A stretch of 64,000 bases of DNA from Sphingobium sp. Cam5-1. Lineage in GTDB: Bacteria; Pseudomonadota; Alphaproteobacteria; Sphingomonadales; Sphingomonadaceae. Below the pieces are notes generated by a model. The model had not been told where the DNA came from. It searched no databases and saw only the letters and a program-made list of their open reading frames with translations. Of this stretch, positions 26,437 to 34,675 are shown piece by piece. A program made the translations under genes and the position numbers. Within the stretch, counting starts at the first letter, position 1; each line of letters begins with the position of its first letter. The DNA lies in the NCBI RefSeq assembly GCF_015693305.1, contig NZ_CP065139.1, positions 1 through 64,000 on the forward strand, in the 5' to 3' direction.

Positions 26437-27876
26437 ATGGCGGCAAATGCTCGCTACGCGGAAATCCGGTTCAACGACCGTCCTATTAAAGAACAATTGT
26501 CTGATCCGGAAAGCTTTATCCTGGAGCCGGGGGAAGTCACCGCCGACTATGAAAAGAAGTCGCCCTGGCGGCTGGAAGACCTCCATCCTAATATCGCTGA
26601 CTATCGTACCGTCAAAACCAGCAGGTCCATCGATCCGGCGGTGATGGCTGCCGAGGAGGATCGGCTGTGGAGCAAAGTCTGGCTGCTGGCGGGGGTATCC
26701 AGCGACATCCCCAATGTCGGCGACTGGTTCCGGTTCGACGTGGGCAAGCAGTCCATGATCATCGTCCGCAATAAGGAAGGCGTGGCCGCCTTCTACAATG
26801 TGTGCAAACATCGTGGAAATGAGCTGGTACAGGATGATTTCGGCCACGGTGCCACCTCCTTTACCTGCATCGTGCATAGCTGGCGCTTCAACCTGAACGG
26901 CAAGAATGTACGCGTGACCGACCGGGAGACATTCCGCGAGGAAGCGCTGTGCCAGAACCTGGATCTAACCCCGGTCCATGTCAGGGAATGGGGCGGATTG
27001 GTGTTCGTCAGCATGAATCCCAATCCGATGCCGTTTGAGGAATATTACGCTGATCTTCTCCCGATGCTGGCTTCCTATAAGATCGAGGAGATGTTCGTCG
27101 TCAAGCATTTGACGGTAGACGTCCCCGCGAACTGGAAGACGATGTACTCGGCGTTCAATGAGACCTATCACGCGCACGCAACGCATCCCCAGATCAAGCC
27201 TTATGTCGATGACCATTATGTCCAGTATGACTTCTACCGTAACGGGCATAATCGCAACCTGTTCTCGGTAGGCTCTGTCAGCCCGCGTTGGCCGGACAAT
27301 CGCTTCGTCAATGTCGGTCTCGCCTATTTTCTTCAGGAAGCGGGCGTGAAGATGTCGGCGCTTAAAGGCGATGCGCGGCATGTCCGCCGGGCATTGCAGC
27401 AGGCCAAGCGAAGCGAGAACAATCCGTTCGGCGTCGATTATTCCGGCTACACCGACAATCAACTGACTGATGACTGGAATCCGTCGCTGTTCCCGAACGT
27501 GACGATGAACATGCATCCCGAAGGCATATTGCTCCAGCGGTTCCGGCCGCATCCGACCGACCCGGAACGCGGATATCAGGATGTCCTGGTGCTGTCTGCC
27601 AAGTTGGCGGAAGGACGGCGGCCGCCAGCCTATATGGGCGTGGAGGACGATGTCGATGTTTCGGGTAAGGTTCGCCCCCCGATCCGCCGTTCGACCCATG
27701 AAAACCCCCAGGCAGGTGAAGTGGTCGAGCAGGACATCGCCAACATGGTGACGATGCAGCGCGGCATGCGATCCAAGGGACTGAACGGCACCATCGTCTT
27801 TTCCGAGCAGGAGCGCCGGATTCAGCATTTCTATGCTGAGCTGGATCTCTATCTGGAAGGCAAAAAGGGGAGCTGA
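26437..27876 (+). CDS. Rieske non-heme iron oxygenase, alpha subunit
   Basis: Large oxygenase subunit of 479 aa that hydroxylates its substrate with O2. Rieske cluster ligands C123/H125 and C144/H147. The mononuclear iron site is given by H245 and H250 in TYHAHATH with D346 as the likely carboxylate. The usual bridging Asp region reads FNETYH. No small (beta) subunit or reductase is adjacent; the only Rieske ferredoxin in view is at 60112. AGGAG upstream of ATG. The substrate may be an aromatic or alicyclic ring. Confidence 0.92.
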   Translation: MAANARYAEIRFNDRPIKEQLSDPESFILEPGEVTADYEKKSPWRLEDLHPNIADYRTVKTSRSIDPAVMAAEEDRLWSKVWLLAGVSSDIPNVGDWFRFDVGKQSMIIVRNKEGVAAFYNVCKHRGNELVQDDFGHGATSFTCIVHSWRFNLNGKNVRVTDRETFREEALCQNLDLTPVHVREWGGLVFVSMNPNPMPFEEYYADLLPMLASYKIEEMFVVKHLTVDVPANWKTMYSAFNETYHAHATHPQIKPYVDDHYVQYDFYRNGHNRNLFSVGSVSPRWPDNRFVNVGLAYFLQEAGVKMSALKGDARHVRRALQQAKRSENNPFGVDYSGYTDNQLTDDWNPSLFPNVTMNMHPEGILLQRFRPHPTDPERGYQDVLVLSAKLAEGRRPPAYMGVEDDVDVSGKVRPPIRRSTHENPQAGEVVEQDIANMVTMQRGMRSKGLNGTIVFSEQERRIQHFYAELDLYLEGKKGS

Positions 27877-27952
27877 GCCACGCTTTTTCGCCAGAAATGG
27901 CATGGTAAGGCCAAAGGGGCCGCGTATCGGATGATGCGTGGCTCCTTTTTTT
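27875..27952 (+). terminator. Rho-independent terminator after the Rieske oxygenase
   Basis: GAGCCACGC (27875-27883) pairs perfectly with GCGTGGCTC (27936-27944), followed by C and seven T. An inner GGCC/GGCC hairpin lies in the loop. The stem begins inside the stop codon; T-rich sequence on the other side may serve the convergent E2 gene. Confidence 0.75.
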
Positions 27953-27962
27953 CAGCTGTGGA

Positions 27963-28658
27963 TCATATCGTGGGAGGAGAGAAGGCAGAGCCGCTTTCCA
28001 GTTCCTGCGCCAAACGGGTGAGGAAATCGCCCGCCGGAGCGCCGTCAATGATCCGGTGATCGACGGTCAGCGACAATCCCATAACCGGCCTCACCACGAT
28101 CGTCTCGCCATCTTCGGCTACCCACGGCTTGGCCGTCATGCGCCCCAGGCCGATGATCGCTTGTTGAGGATAGCTGAGAATCGGCGTGAAATGCTCCACG
28201 CGCGTCAGGCCCAGATTGGTGACCGTCACCGTGGCGCCAGTGAGTTCAGCGATGGTGAGCTTGTTTACCCTTGCCCGCGCCACCAGGTCAGCGCGTCGCT
28301 CCGCAATGTCTGGCAGGGAAAGGTTGCCCGCATCGAAAATGGCCGGTGCGACCAGCGCGCCGGGCAGCGCGATCGCGCAACCGACATGGATTTGCTCCTG
28401 CGGCTCCACGCCACGCTCTGTTTCCACAGCATTGAACAGGGGGAAATCGCGCAGGATGGATGTCAGTGCGGCGATGATCAGGTCTTCATAGCCCAATTTC
28501 GTGTCGGCCGCTTTCCAGCTATTGCGCGCAGCGACAAGCGCGGATGCGTCAATGTCGCAGAAGAAGCTGAGCTGGGCGGTCTTTTGCAGACTTTCACTCA
28601 TCTTCTGCGCGATGATTCCCCTGATGCCCGTAAGGGGGAGTATGTTTTCAGACGCCAT
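27963..28658 (-). CDS. Truncated 2-oxoacid dehydrogenase E2: catalytic domain only
   Basis: Acyltransferase catalytic domain (231 aa) of the dihydrolipoamide acyltransferase family. It starts at IRGIIAQKMSESL, and the active-site HxxxDG is H201-D205-G206 in VDHRIIDGAPAGDFL. The lipoyl domain and peripheral-subunit-binding domain that normally precede it are absent. A separate 76-aa lipoyl protein at 14678 could supply the arm, and E1 alpha/beta are at 32624 and 33618. It is last of a three-gene minus operon with an epoxide hydrolase and a phosphotransferase. Confidence 0.88.
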   Translation of the reverse strand: MASENILPLTGIRGIIAQKMSESLQKTAQLSFFCDIDASALVAARNSWKAADTKLGYEDLIIAALTSILRDFPLFNAVETERGVEPQEQIHVGCAIALPGALVAPAIFDAGNLSLPDIAERRADLVARARVNKLTIAELTGATVTVTNLGLTRVEHFTPILSYPQQAIIGLGRMTAKPWVAEDGETIVVRPVMGLSLTVDHRIIDGAPAGDFLTRLAQELESGSAFSPPTI

Positions 28659-28707
28659 TATATGCCCTCAATATCAGTGATTGGATCGCGCTACGTTGCT
28701 TATGCCG

Positions 28708-29844
28708 TCAGCCGCGCACCGTCCGGAAACAGTCGCGTAATTCGCGCACGAAGATGCCGGGTTGCTCCCAGGCCGCGAAGTGGCCGCCCTTTTCGACATG
28801 GTTCCAATGGATGATGTTTTCGAAATATCGGTCTGCCCACGCGCGGGCAGGCCAGATGATTTCCCGCGGGAAGTGGCTGTAACCCAACGGCACCTGGACA
28901 TTTCTGGGCCGGAAACCGCTCATGCTTTCCCAATAGAGGCGCGCGGATGATGCCCCGCTGTTGGTCAGCCAATAAAGTGTGATATTGTCCAGCATCTCGT
29001 CCATGGAGAAGACGCTTTCCGGCATTCCGTCGCAATCGGACCAGCGCTGAATCTTTTCGTAAATCCAGGCTGCCTGACCGATCGGGGAGTCGGCCAGTGC
29101 AAAGCCGATCGTCTGGGGTTTTGTTGCCTGAAGCCGGGCATAGGCTGATTCCACGTCGTTGAACTGCCGCATGGATTCCAGTGCCGTCTGCTCCTCAGGG
29201 TGAAGAGAGCCAGCCAGATCGGGCGGAACGATAGAAAGCATGTTGAAGTGGACCGCGGCCAGCTCCGGGGGCGCATCGACAGCAAGGCACATCGTCACCA
29301 GCGAACCCCAATCGCCGCCCTGGGCGACATAACGGTCATAGCCCAACCGTCGCATCAACTCGGCCCAGGCTTTTGCAATCCGTTCCACCCCCCAACCAGT
29401 GACCGGGGGTTTTCCAGAAAACCCATAGCCTGGCAGAGAGGGTATGATGAGGTGGAACGCGTCTGATGCCTTCCCGCCATGCGAAAGCGGATCGGTCAGC
29501 GGGCCAATGACGTTGCGGAACTCCAGCACCGAACCAGGCCAGCCATGCGTCAGCAGGAGCGGCATGGCGTCCGGCTCGGCCGAACGGATGTGGAGGAAAT
29601 GGATGTCCAGCCCGTCGATATGCGTCCGGAATTGGCCAAGGCTGTTGAGCAATGCCTCGCATTTCCGCCAATCATAGTTAGTGCGCCAATGATCGGCCAA
29701 GACGCGCAGCCGGGCTGATGGCGCACCCTGTTCCCAGCCTGAAACAGGCGCCTCGTCCGGCCAGCGCGTCCGCTCCAGCCGCTGGCGGAGATCACCAAGC
29801 TGCTCCTGCGGAACGTGCAGCGCGAATGGTTCTATGAGCGACAT
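28708..29844 (-). CDS. Epoxide hydrolase (alpha/beta hydrolase, microsomal type)
   Basis: A 378-aa alpha/beta hydrolase with the N-terminal EH region (RTRWPDEAP). Oxyanion motif HGWPGS, nucleophile D178 in GGDWGS, a lid segment YWLTNSGASSARLYWES with a likely acid Tyr, and H355 in KGGHFAAWEQP. Opens an epoxide to a diol. The ATG shares one base with the phosphotransferase stop (TGATG). An epoxide could arise from oxygenase action elsewhere in the route. Confidence 0.92.
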   Translation of the reverse strand: MSLIEPFALHVPQEQLGDLRQRLERTRWPDEAPVSGWEQGAPSARLRVLADHWRTNYDWRKCEALLNSLGQFRTHIDGLDIHFLHIRSAEPDAMPLLLTHGWPGSVLEFRNVIGPLTDPLSHGGKASDAFHLIIPSLPGYGFSGKPPVTGWGVERIAKAWAELMRRLGYDRYVAQGGDWGSLVTMCLAVDAPPELAAVHFNMLSIVPPDLAGSLHPEEQTALESMRQFNDVESAYARLQATKPQTIGFALADSPIGQAAWIYEKIQRWSDCDGMPESVFSMDEMLDNITLYWLTNSGASSARLYWESMSGFRPRNVQVPLGYSHFPREIIWPARAWADRYFENIIHWNHVEKGGHFAAWEQPGIFVRELRDCFRTVRG

Positions 29845-31241
29845 CAGGAACGCTCCAGCACGGAACGCAGCACCAGGGCGATGCGGTGCATCAGCCGCTG
29901 CGTAAAATGTGCCCCTGCGCTGGCAACCAAGATATCGTCGCTCAGCCCCTTTTCGAAAGTATCCCGGCCGCCCTTCAGCACCAGGTTCATCAACCGCAAT
30001 CCGGCGCGCAGGGCGAAATAATCGATTTGCCTCTGCGGAATGTCCAGGCCGCCCGCAGCGCGATAGGCGTCCATGAAACTTTCCCAGTCAGTCGCCGCGA
30101 TCACGACCGGATAGCAATAGCCAAGGTCCTCACCGGCATGACCGATCGCCGCTTGCTCCCAGTCAAGGACCGCGGTAATGTTGCCGTTCTCAGCCAGAAC
30201 ATTATGAAAAATCATGTCATTGTGAACGATCGATTGCCGATCATCCAGGCAGTCGACATTGGCGCGCAGCCAGGAAATGGCGGCCGACATGGTGATGGAG
30301 GGCCAGCGGGCAAGGTCGTGCCATTCGCTCGCCATCCCTTCCAGTTCCGCCTGCCAGCTTTCGATGTCGAATGAACTGCGCGAAGGACGCAGGCCCTGTC
30401 CCACTTCGTCGATCGGCTGCTTGTGCAGGATCGCCATCTGTCTGGCGAGATCCAGTACAACATTGCGGTCGGCGACCGGCAGCCAATATTCCGGTTGCGC
30501 TGTCGCGCCGGGAGCATGCTCGACCAGCATGAAGGGGGCATCGAGCCAAGCGGGGTCCGTCTCCACCAGAACCGGTGCTGGCACGCGCATGCCTGCCTTG
30601 TGCAGCAGACCCAGCAAATTGAACTGCGTCAGTTCGTCCAGGAAGCTGTCATTGGTGGCCAGATTGGGGATGCCGCGCTGGATGACCAGCCGGGCAGGAA
30701 GATCGCCCATATTTGTGAGCCCGAGCAGCGCCGTCTGGCGCGATCTGCCGCCGACGACCAGATTGAACGAATCGACGCGCAATTCCTCACGTCCGGTTCG
30801 CTGCCGGAGATAGGCTTCCAATCTTTTGGGATCGATGGAGTCCTTATCCGCTCCCACCCGCCGGGGTGGCGCGCGCTCTACCTCGTCCATGCGCGTAATG
30901 GTTGACTCAAGAAGGCTGCGTTCACCGGCTATCGCGTCCCTGAAAGCGGTCAGTTGATCGCCCCGGTCCAGACATCCGGCTACGTCTGCAATGACCGCGC
31001 CCGTCGTTCGATAGGCCGCGGCGTTTTCAGCGGGGCCTCCTAATCGGTCGGTGTCCGCGAGCTGCACCGGACTGGGCGAGCCCATGAAGGCAGACGGCCC
31101 CATTTCCAATCCATTGGCCGTAGCCGTCAGCACCCTTATGCCGTTGTCCAGCGTCGCGCGCGCATCGCGGTCGGTGATGAAGGGGCGAACCTCTCGCTGC
31201 AAGGCTTCGGCCACGGCCCAAATATGACGTGCGTTTGTCAT
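29844..31241 (-). CDS. Aminoglycoside-phosphotransferase-like kinase with N-terminal extension
   Basis: A 465-aa protein. Residues from about 155 onward form an APH-fold kinase with catalytic H340-N341-D342 and N347 (HNDMIFHN), then VLDWEQAAIGHAGEDLGY. APH-like kinases of this kind accompany acyl-CoA dehydrogenases (ACAD10/11) and phosphorylate hydroxyacyl-CoA before elimination. The N-terminal 150 aa are helical and of unknown role. It diverges from an acyl-CoA dehydrogenase gene across a CATATGATACG site, which strengthens the ACAD10/11 parallel (inference). Confidence 0.85.
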   Translation of the reverse strand: MTNARHIWAVAEALQREVRPFITDRDARATLDNGIRVLTATANGLEMGPSAFMGSPSPVQLADTDRLGGPAENAAAYRTTGAVIADVAGCLDRGDQLTAFRDAIAGERSLLESTITRMDEVERAPPRRVGADKDSIDPKRLEAYLRQRTGREELRVDSFNLVVGGRSRQTALLGLTNMGDLPARLVIQRGIPNLATNDSFLDELTQFNLLGLLHKAGMRVPAPVLVETDPAWLDAPFMLVEHAPGATAQPEYWLPVADRNVVLDLARQMAILHKQPIDEVGQGLRPSRSSFDIESWQAELEGMASEWHDLARWPSITMSAAISWLRANVDCLDDRQSIVHNDMIFHNVLAENGNITAVLDWEQAAIGHAGEDLGYCYPVVIAATDWESFMDAYRAAGGLDIPQRQIDYFALRAGLRLMNLVLKGGRDTFEKGLSDDILVASAGAHFTQRLMHRIALVLRSVLERS

Positions 31242-31263
31242 TGGCTTCCTCTTTAGACCGCAT

Positions 31264-31277
31264 GCATATGATACGAT
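31264..31277. promoter_or_regulatory. CATATGATACG operator candidate
   Basis: GCATATGATACGAT, 23 nt upstream of the phosphotransferase start; near twin of the site at 11106. Confidence 0.5.
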
Positions 31278-31343
31278 GACATATTAATCAACAGACGCAT
31301 TGTTGGAGGCCAAAATCTATCCTTTTGCTACCCCTCAGCGCGC

Positions 31344-31371
31344 TTGACATAGGGGATGAAGCATATAGTAA
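31344..31371 (+). promoter_or_regulatory. Sigma-70-like promoter candidate
   Basis: TTGACA (31344-31349), 16 nt spacer, TAGTAA (31366-31371), about 60 nt upstream of the acyl-CoA dehydrogenase start at 31434. Confidence 0.4.
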
Positions 31372-31433
31372 TATCGCGTACCAATGTTTGGGCGCGCTTG
31401 AATCGGCAAGCCCCGCGCAAAGAGAGCAGTGCA

Positions 31434-32600
31434 GTGGATATAAGCTTATCAGAGGACCAGGAAGCCATCCGTGACAGTGTGCGGAAGGTGTGCGACCAGT
31501 TCGGGGACGAATATTGGTCCCGCTGCGAAGATGAGAAGACCTTCCCATCCGAATTCCACAAGGCGATGGCCGATGCCGGATGGTTGGGCATAACCATGCC
31601 GGAGGAATTTGGCGGCGCCAATCTGGGCGTAACCGAAGCCGCCATCATGATGCATGAGGTGTCGGCAAGCGCAGGCGGCTATTCGGCGGCGAGCACGATC
31701 CACCTCAACATCTTCGGTCCTCATGCCGTGGTGGTTCACGGCACGGCCGAGCAGAAGAAGCGTATGCTCGAACCGCTGATCGCGGGCACGGACCGCGCTT
31801 GTTTCGGCGTAACGGAGCCTGACGCCGGGCTCGACACGACAAGCATCAAGACCTTCGCGACGAAAGTGCCGGGCGGATATCGTGTTACTGGCCGCAAAAT
31901 CTGGACGTCATCCGGGCAGGTCGCGAACAAGATCCTGCTGCTGACCCGCACGACGCCCAAGGAACAATGCAAGAAGCCGACCGACGGCATGACGCTGTTC
32001 TACACCGACCTTGACAAAAGTCAGATTGAGGTGCGTCGTATCCCCAAGATGGGCCGGAACGCGGTGGATTCCAACGCGACCTTTATCGATGATTATTTCG
32101 TGCCGGACGAGGACAGGATCGGTGAAGAGGGCAAGGGGTTCCATTATATCCTGCACAGCCTCAATCCCGAACGCATACTCGTTGGCATCGAAGCGGTTGG
32201 GCTGGGCCGGGGAGCATTGGCGCGAGCGGCCAAATATGCCGGTGAGCGCAAGGTTTTCGGCCGCTATATCGGTCAGAATCAGGGCATCCAGCATCCGCTG
32301 GCGGAAAACTGGACCTATCTGGAATCCGCATACTGGATGATCATGCGGGCGGCGCACCTGTATGACACGGGCAAATCCTGCGGAGCGGAGGCCAATGCCG
32401 GGAAATTCCTGGGTGGCCGCGCTGCCTTTGACGCTTGCACCCGCGCGGTCATGACGCATGGCGGCATGGGCTATTCGACCGAATATCAGGTGGAAAGGCT
32501 GTTTCGCGAGTCAATCCTGATGCGGATCGCACCGATCACCGAGCAACTGATCCTGAGCTTCATCGCCGAAAAAGTCCTGGATCTGCCGAAGTCCTATTAA
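31434..32600 (+). CDS. Acyl-CoA dehydrogenase
   Basis: FAD-dependent acyl-CoA dehydrogenase of 388 aa: FGVTEPDAGLDTTSIKTFA, GRKIWTSSGQVANK, AGERKVFGRYIGQ, and C-terminal GGMGYSTEYQVERLFRES. The position of the IYEGT motif reads IAPITEQ. GTG 31434 is chosen because AGAGAG lies upstream and it gives the usual N-terminus (ISLSEDQEAIRDSV). It heads an operon with E1 alpha, E1 beta, a crotonase and an unknown beta-rich protein. Confidence 0.9.
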   Translation: MDISLSEDQEAIRDSVRKVCDQFGDEYWSRCEDEKTFPSEFHKAMADAGWLGITMPEEFGGANLGVTEAAIMMHEVSASAGGYSAASTIHLNIFGPHAVVVHGTAEQKKRMLEPLIAGTDRACFGVTEPDAGLDTTSIKTFATKVPGGYRVTGRKIWTSSGQVANKILLLTRTTPKEQCKKPTDGMTLFYTDLDKSQIEVRRIPKMGRNAVDSNATFIDDYFVPDEDRIGEEGKGFHYILHSLNPERILVGIEAVGLGRGALARAAKYAGERKVFGRYIGQNQGIQHPLAENWTYLESAYWMIMRAAHLYDTGKSCGAEANAGKFLGGRAAFDACTRAVMTHGGMGYSTEYQVERLFRESILMRIAPITEQLILSFIAEKVLDLPKSY

Positions 32601-32623
32601 GAAAATCAGCTGGAGTGGATGAC

Positions 32624-33607
32624 ATGTCCAATTGGCCAAAACCAGACGCGGCAACGCTCCTGGAAATCTATCGCAAGGCAACACTCATCAAGCAGAATGA
32701 CGAACATGTCATCAAGCAGATGATGGCGGGCAAGCTGGTGATGCCCTATTACAGCCCACGCGGGCAGGAAATCATCCCCTCGGCGATCTCCGTCAGCCTG
32801 GATGACGATGATTACATCTGCACCATCTATCGCGGCATCCACGACATGCTCGCCAAGGGTTTTCCTCTGGATGAACTGTGGGCGGAACTTGCAGGCAAGG
32901 TGACTGGCACGTGCAAGGGCAAGGGCGGCCCGATGCACCTCACCTGCCCTGAAAAGGGCATGATGGTGACGACGGGCATCGTGGGATCGTCCATGCCGAT
33001 CGCCACCGGCCTTGGCTGGGCAGCGAAGCTCGACGGCCGCAACCGGGTATCCGTCGCGAACTTTGGCGATGGTGCGACGAATATCGGCGCCTTCCATGAA
33101 TCGATGAACATGGCCGCCGTGTGGAAGCTGCCCGTCATTTTCCTGTGCCAGAACAACCATTATGCCGAACATACGGCTCCCGAATATTCGCGGGCGATCG
33201 ACCGCATTTCGGATCGGGCTGCGGCTTACGGCATGCCCGGTGTGACCGTGGACGGGAACGACCCGGATGAGATGTACGGCGCTGCCAAGGTTGCGATCGA
33301 ACGTGCCCGGGCAGGGGAGGGGCCGACGCTGATCGAGGCCATGACCTTCCGCTTCAATGGCCACATCCTCGGTGAGGCGGGCCATTATATGGACAAGGCC
33401 ATCTATGCCGAGGCGCAGACAAAGGACCCGATGCCCGTCCTGCGCGCCCGGCTGCTGTCGGAAGGGATCGCGACGGAAGCGGACCTGGCCGCCATCGAAA
33501 AGGATGCTGACAGCCGGATCGTGGCCGCGATCGAAGCCGCCATAGCCGCAGACTTCCCCGACGTCGCCGAACTGAAGCGTGACGTGTTCGCTGAAGAAAT
33601 CGCTTGA
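32624..33607 (+). CDS. TPP-dependent dehydrogenase E1 alpha (acetoin/2-oxoacid dehydrogenase type)
   Basis: E1 alpha subunit (327 aa, the size of AcoA). The thiamine-diphosphate motif runs from GDG at 148-150 to NN at 177-178. Conserved YRGIHDMLAKG and GHILGEAGHYM segments are present. Decarboxylates or cleaves a 2-oxo compound and passes the acyl group to a lipoyl arm. ATG 32624 has GGAG upstream; the open frame extends back into the preceding gene. The usual lipoyl-bearing E2 is replaced here by two separate pieces. Confidence 0.9.
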   Translation: MSNWPKPDAATLLEIYRKATLIKQNDEHVIKQMMAGKLVMPYYSPRGQEIIPSAISVSLDDDDYICTIYRGIHDMLAKGFPLDELWAELAGKVTGTCKGKGGPMHLTCPEKGMMVTTGIVGSSMPIATGLGWAAKLDGRNRVSVANFGDGATNIGAFHESMNMAAVWKLPVIFLCQNNHYAEHTAPEYSRAIDRISDRAAAYGMPGVTVDGNDPDEMYGAAKVAIERARAGEGPTLIEAMTFRFNGHILGEAGHYMDKAIYAEAQTKDPMPVLRARLLSEGIATEADLAAIEKDADSRIVAAIEAAIAADFPDVAELKRDVFAEEIA

Positions 33608-33617
33608 GGTAATGGCA

Positions 33618-34652
33618 ATGACCGACACAATCACTGCATCCGCTGCGCAGGCTTCACCCGCGTCGCAGGACACCGAACCCAAGAAGATGACGATGGTGGA
33701 AGCCATCAACCTGGCCCTTCACGATGCGATGGAGGCCGATTCCAAGGTGATCGTCCTTGGCGAGGATGTGGCCGATCCGCAGGATGGCGGCGTCATGGGC
33801 GTGACCAAGGGGCTATCCACCCGCTTCGGCGAAGAGCGCGTCAAATCCACGCCCATATCCGAACAGGCGATTATCGGCGCAGCGATTGGCGCAGCCGTGG
33901 GCGGGTATAAGCCGGTGGCCGAGATCATGCTGATGAACTTCATCGCGGTCCCGATGGACATGATCTTCAACCATGCTGCAAAGCTGCGCTTCATGTCAGG
34001 CGGGCAGACCGGCGTGCCGATGGTCATCCGCACCATGACGGGGTCGGGTTTCTCCACGGGCGGTCAGCATAGTGACTATCTTGAAGCATGGTTCGCCCAT
34101 ACGGCAGGCATTAAGGTGGTCGCCCCCTCAACGCCCGACGATGCCTATGGCCTGATGCGGGCCGCCATCGACGACCCCGATCCCGTACTGTTCATCGAGA
34201 ATATGCCAAGCTACTGGACCCCCGCGCCGGTGACCAAGCAAGTCGTTCCGATCGGCAAGGCGCGCATCGCCCGCGAAGGCGCCAATGTGACGATCATAGC
34301 GCATTCGCTGATGGTGACGCTGAGCCTCGCGGTAGCCGATGCGCTGGCAGCGGAAGGGATTTCGGTCGAGGTCATCGACCTGCGCACCATCTCGCCCTGG
34401 GACCGGGAAACCGTGCTTGCTTCTGTGCGCAAGACCGGTCGCGCGGTTGTCGTGCATGAGGCGGTGAAGCAGTTTGGCATCGGCGCCGAAATCGCGTCGG
34501 TCATCTCCGAGGAATTGTGGGGCACGCTCAAAGGCCCGGTCCAACGCGTGGGCGCAGCCTATTGCGCCGTGCCATTTTCCAAGCCGCTGGAGCAGGCGTT
34601 CGCGCCCAGCGCCGACACGATCCAAGCTGCCGTTCGCAAGGCGCTGGCCTGA
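33618..34652 (+). CDS. TPP-dependent dehydrogenase E1 beta (acetoin/2-oxoacid dehydrogenase type)
   Basis: E1 beta subunit (344 aa): EAINLALHDAM, LGEDVADPQDGGVMG, TPISEQAIIGAAIGAA, GGQHSDYLEAWFAH, and VIDLRTISPWDRETV in the C-terminal domain. A roughly 20-residue Ala/Ser/Pro-rich N-terminal tail precedes the fold. ATG 33618 is preferred over ATG 33612 because GAGG is then at better spacing. It lies 10 nt after E1 alpha. No E3 (dihydrolipoamide dehydrogenase) gene is in the window; a housekeeping E3 could serve. Confidence 0.9.
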   Translation: MTDTITASAAQASPASQDTEPKKMTMVEAINLALHDAMEADSKVIVLGEDVADPQDGGVMGVTKGLSTRFGEERVKSTPISEQAIIGAAIGAAVGGYKPVAEIMLMNFIAVPMDMIFNHAAKLRFMSGGQTGVPMVIRTMTGSGFSTGGQHSDYLEAWFAHTAGIKVVAPSTPDDAYGLMRAAIDDPDPVLFIENMPSYWTPAPVTKQVVPIGKARIAREGANVTIIAHSLMVTLSLAVADALAAEGISVEVIDLRTISPWDRETVLASVRKTGRAVVVHEAVKQFGIGAEIASVISEELWGTLKGPVQRVGAAYCAVPFSKPLEQAFAPSADTIQAAVRKALA

Positions 34653-34675
34653 TCAGCAGGGAAGGAAGAACAAGC

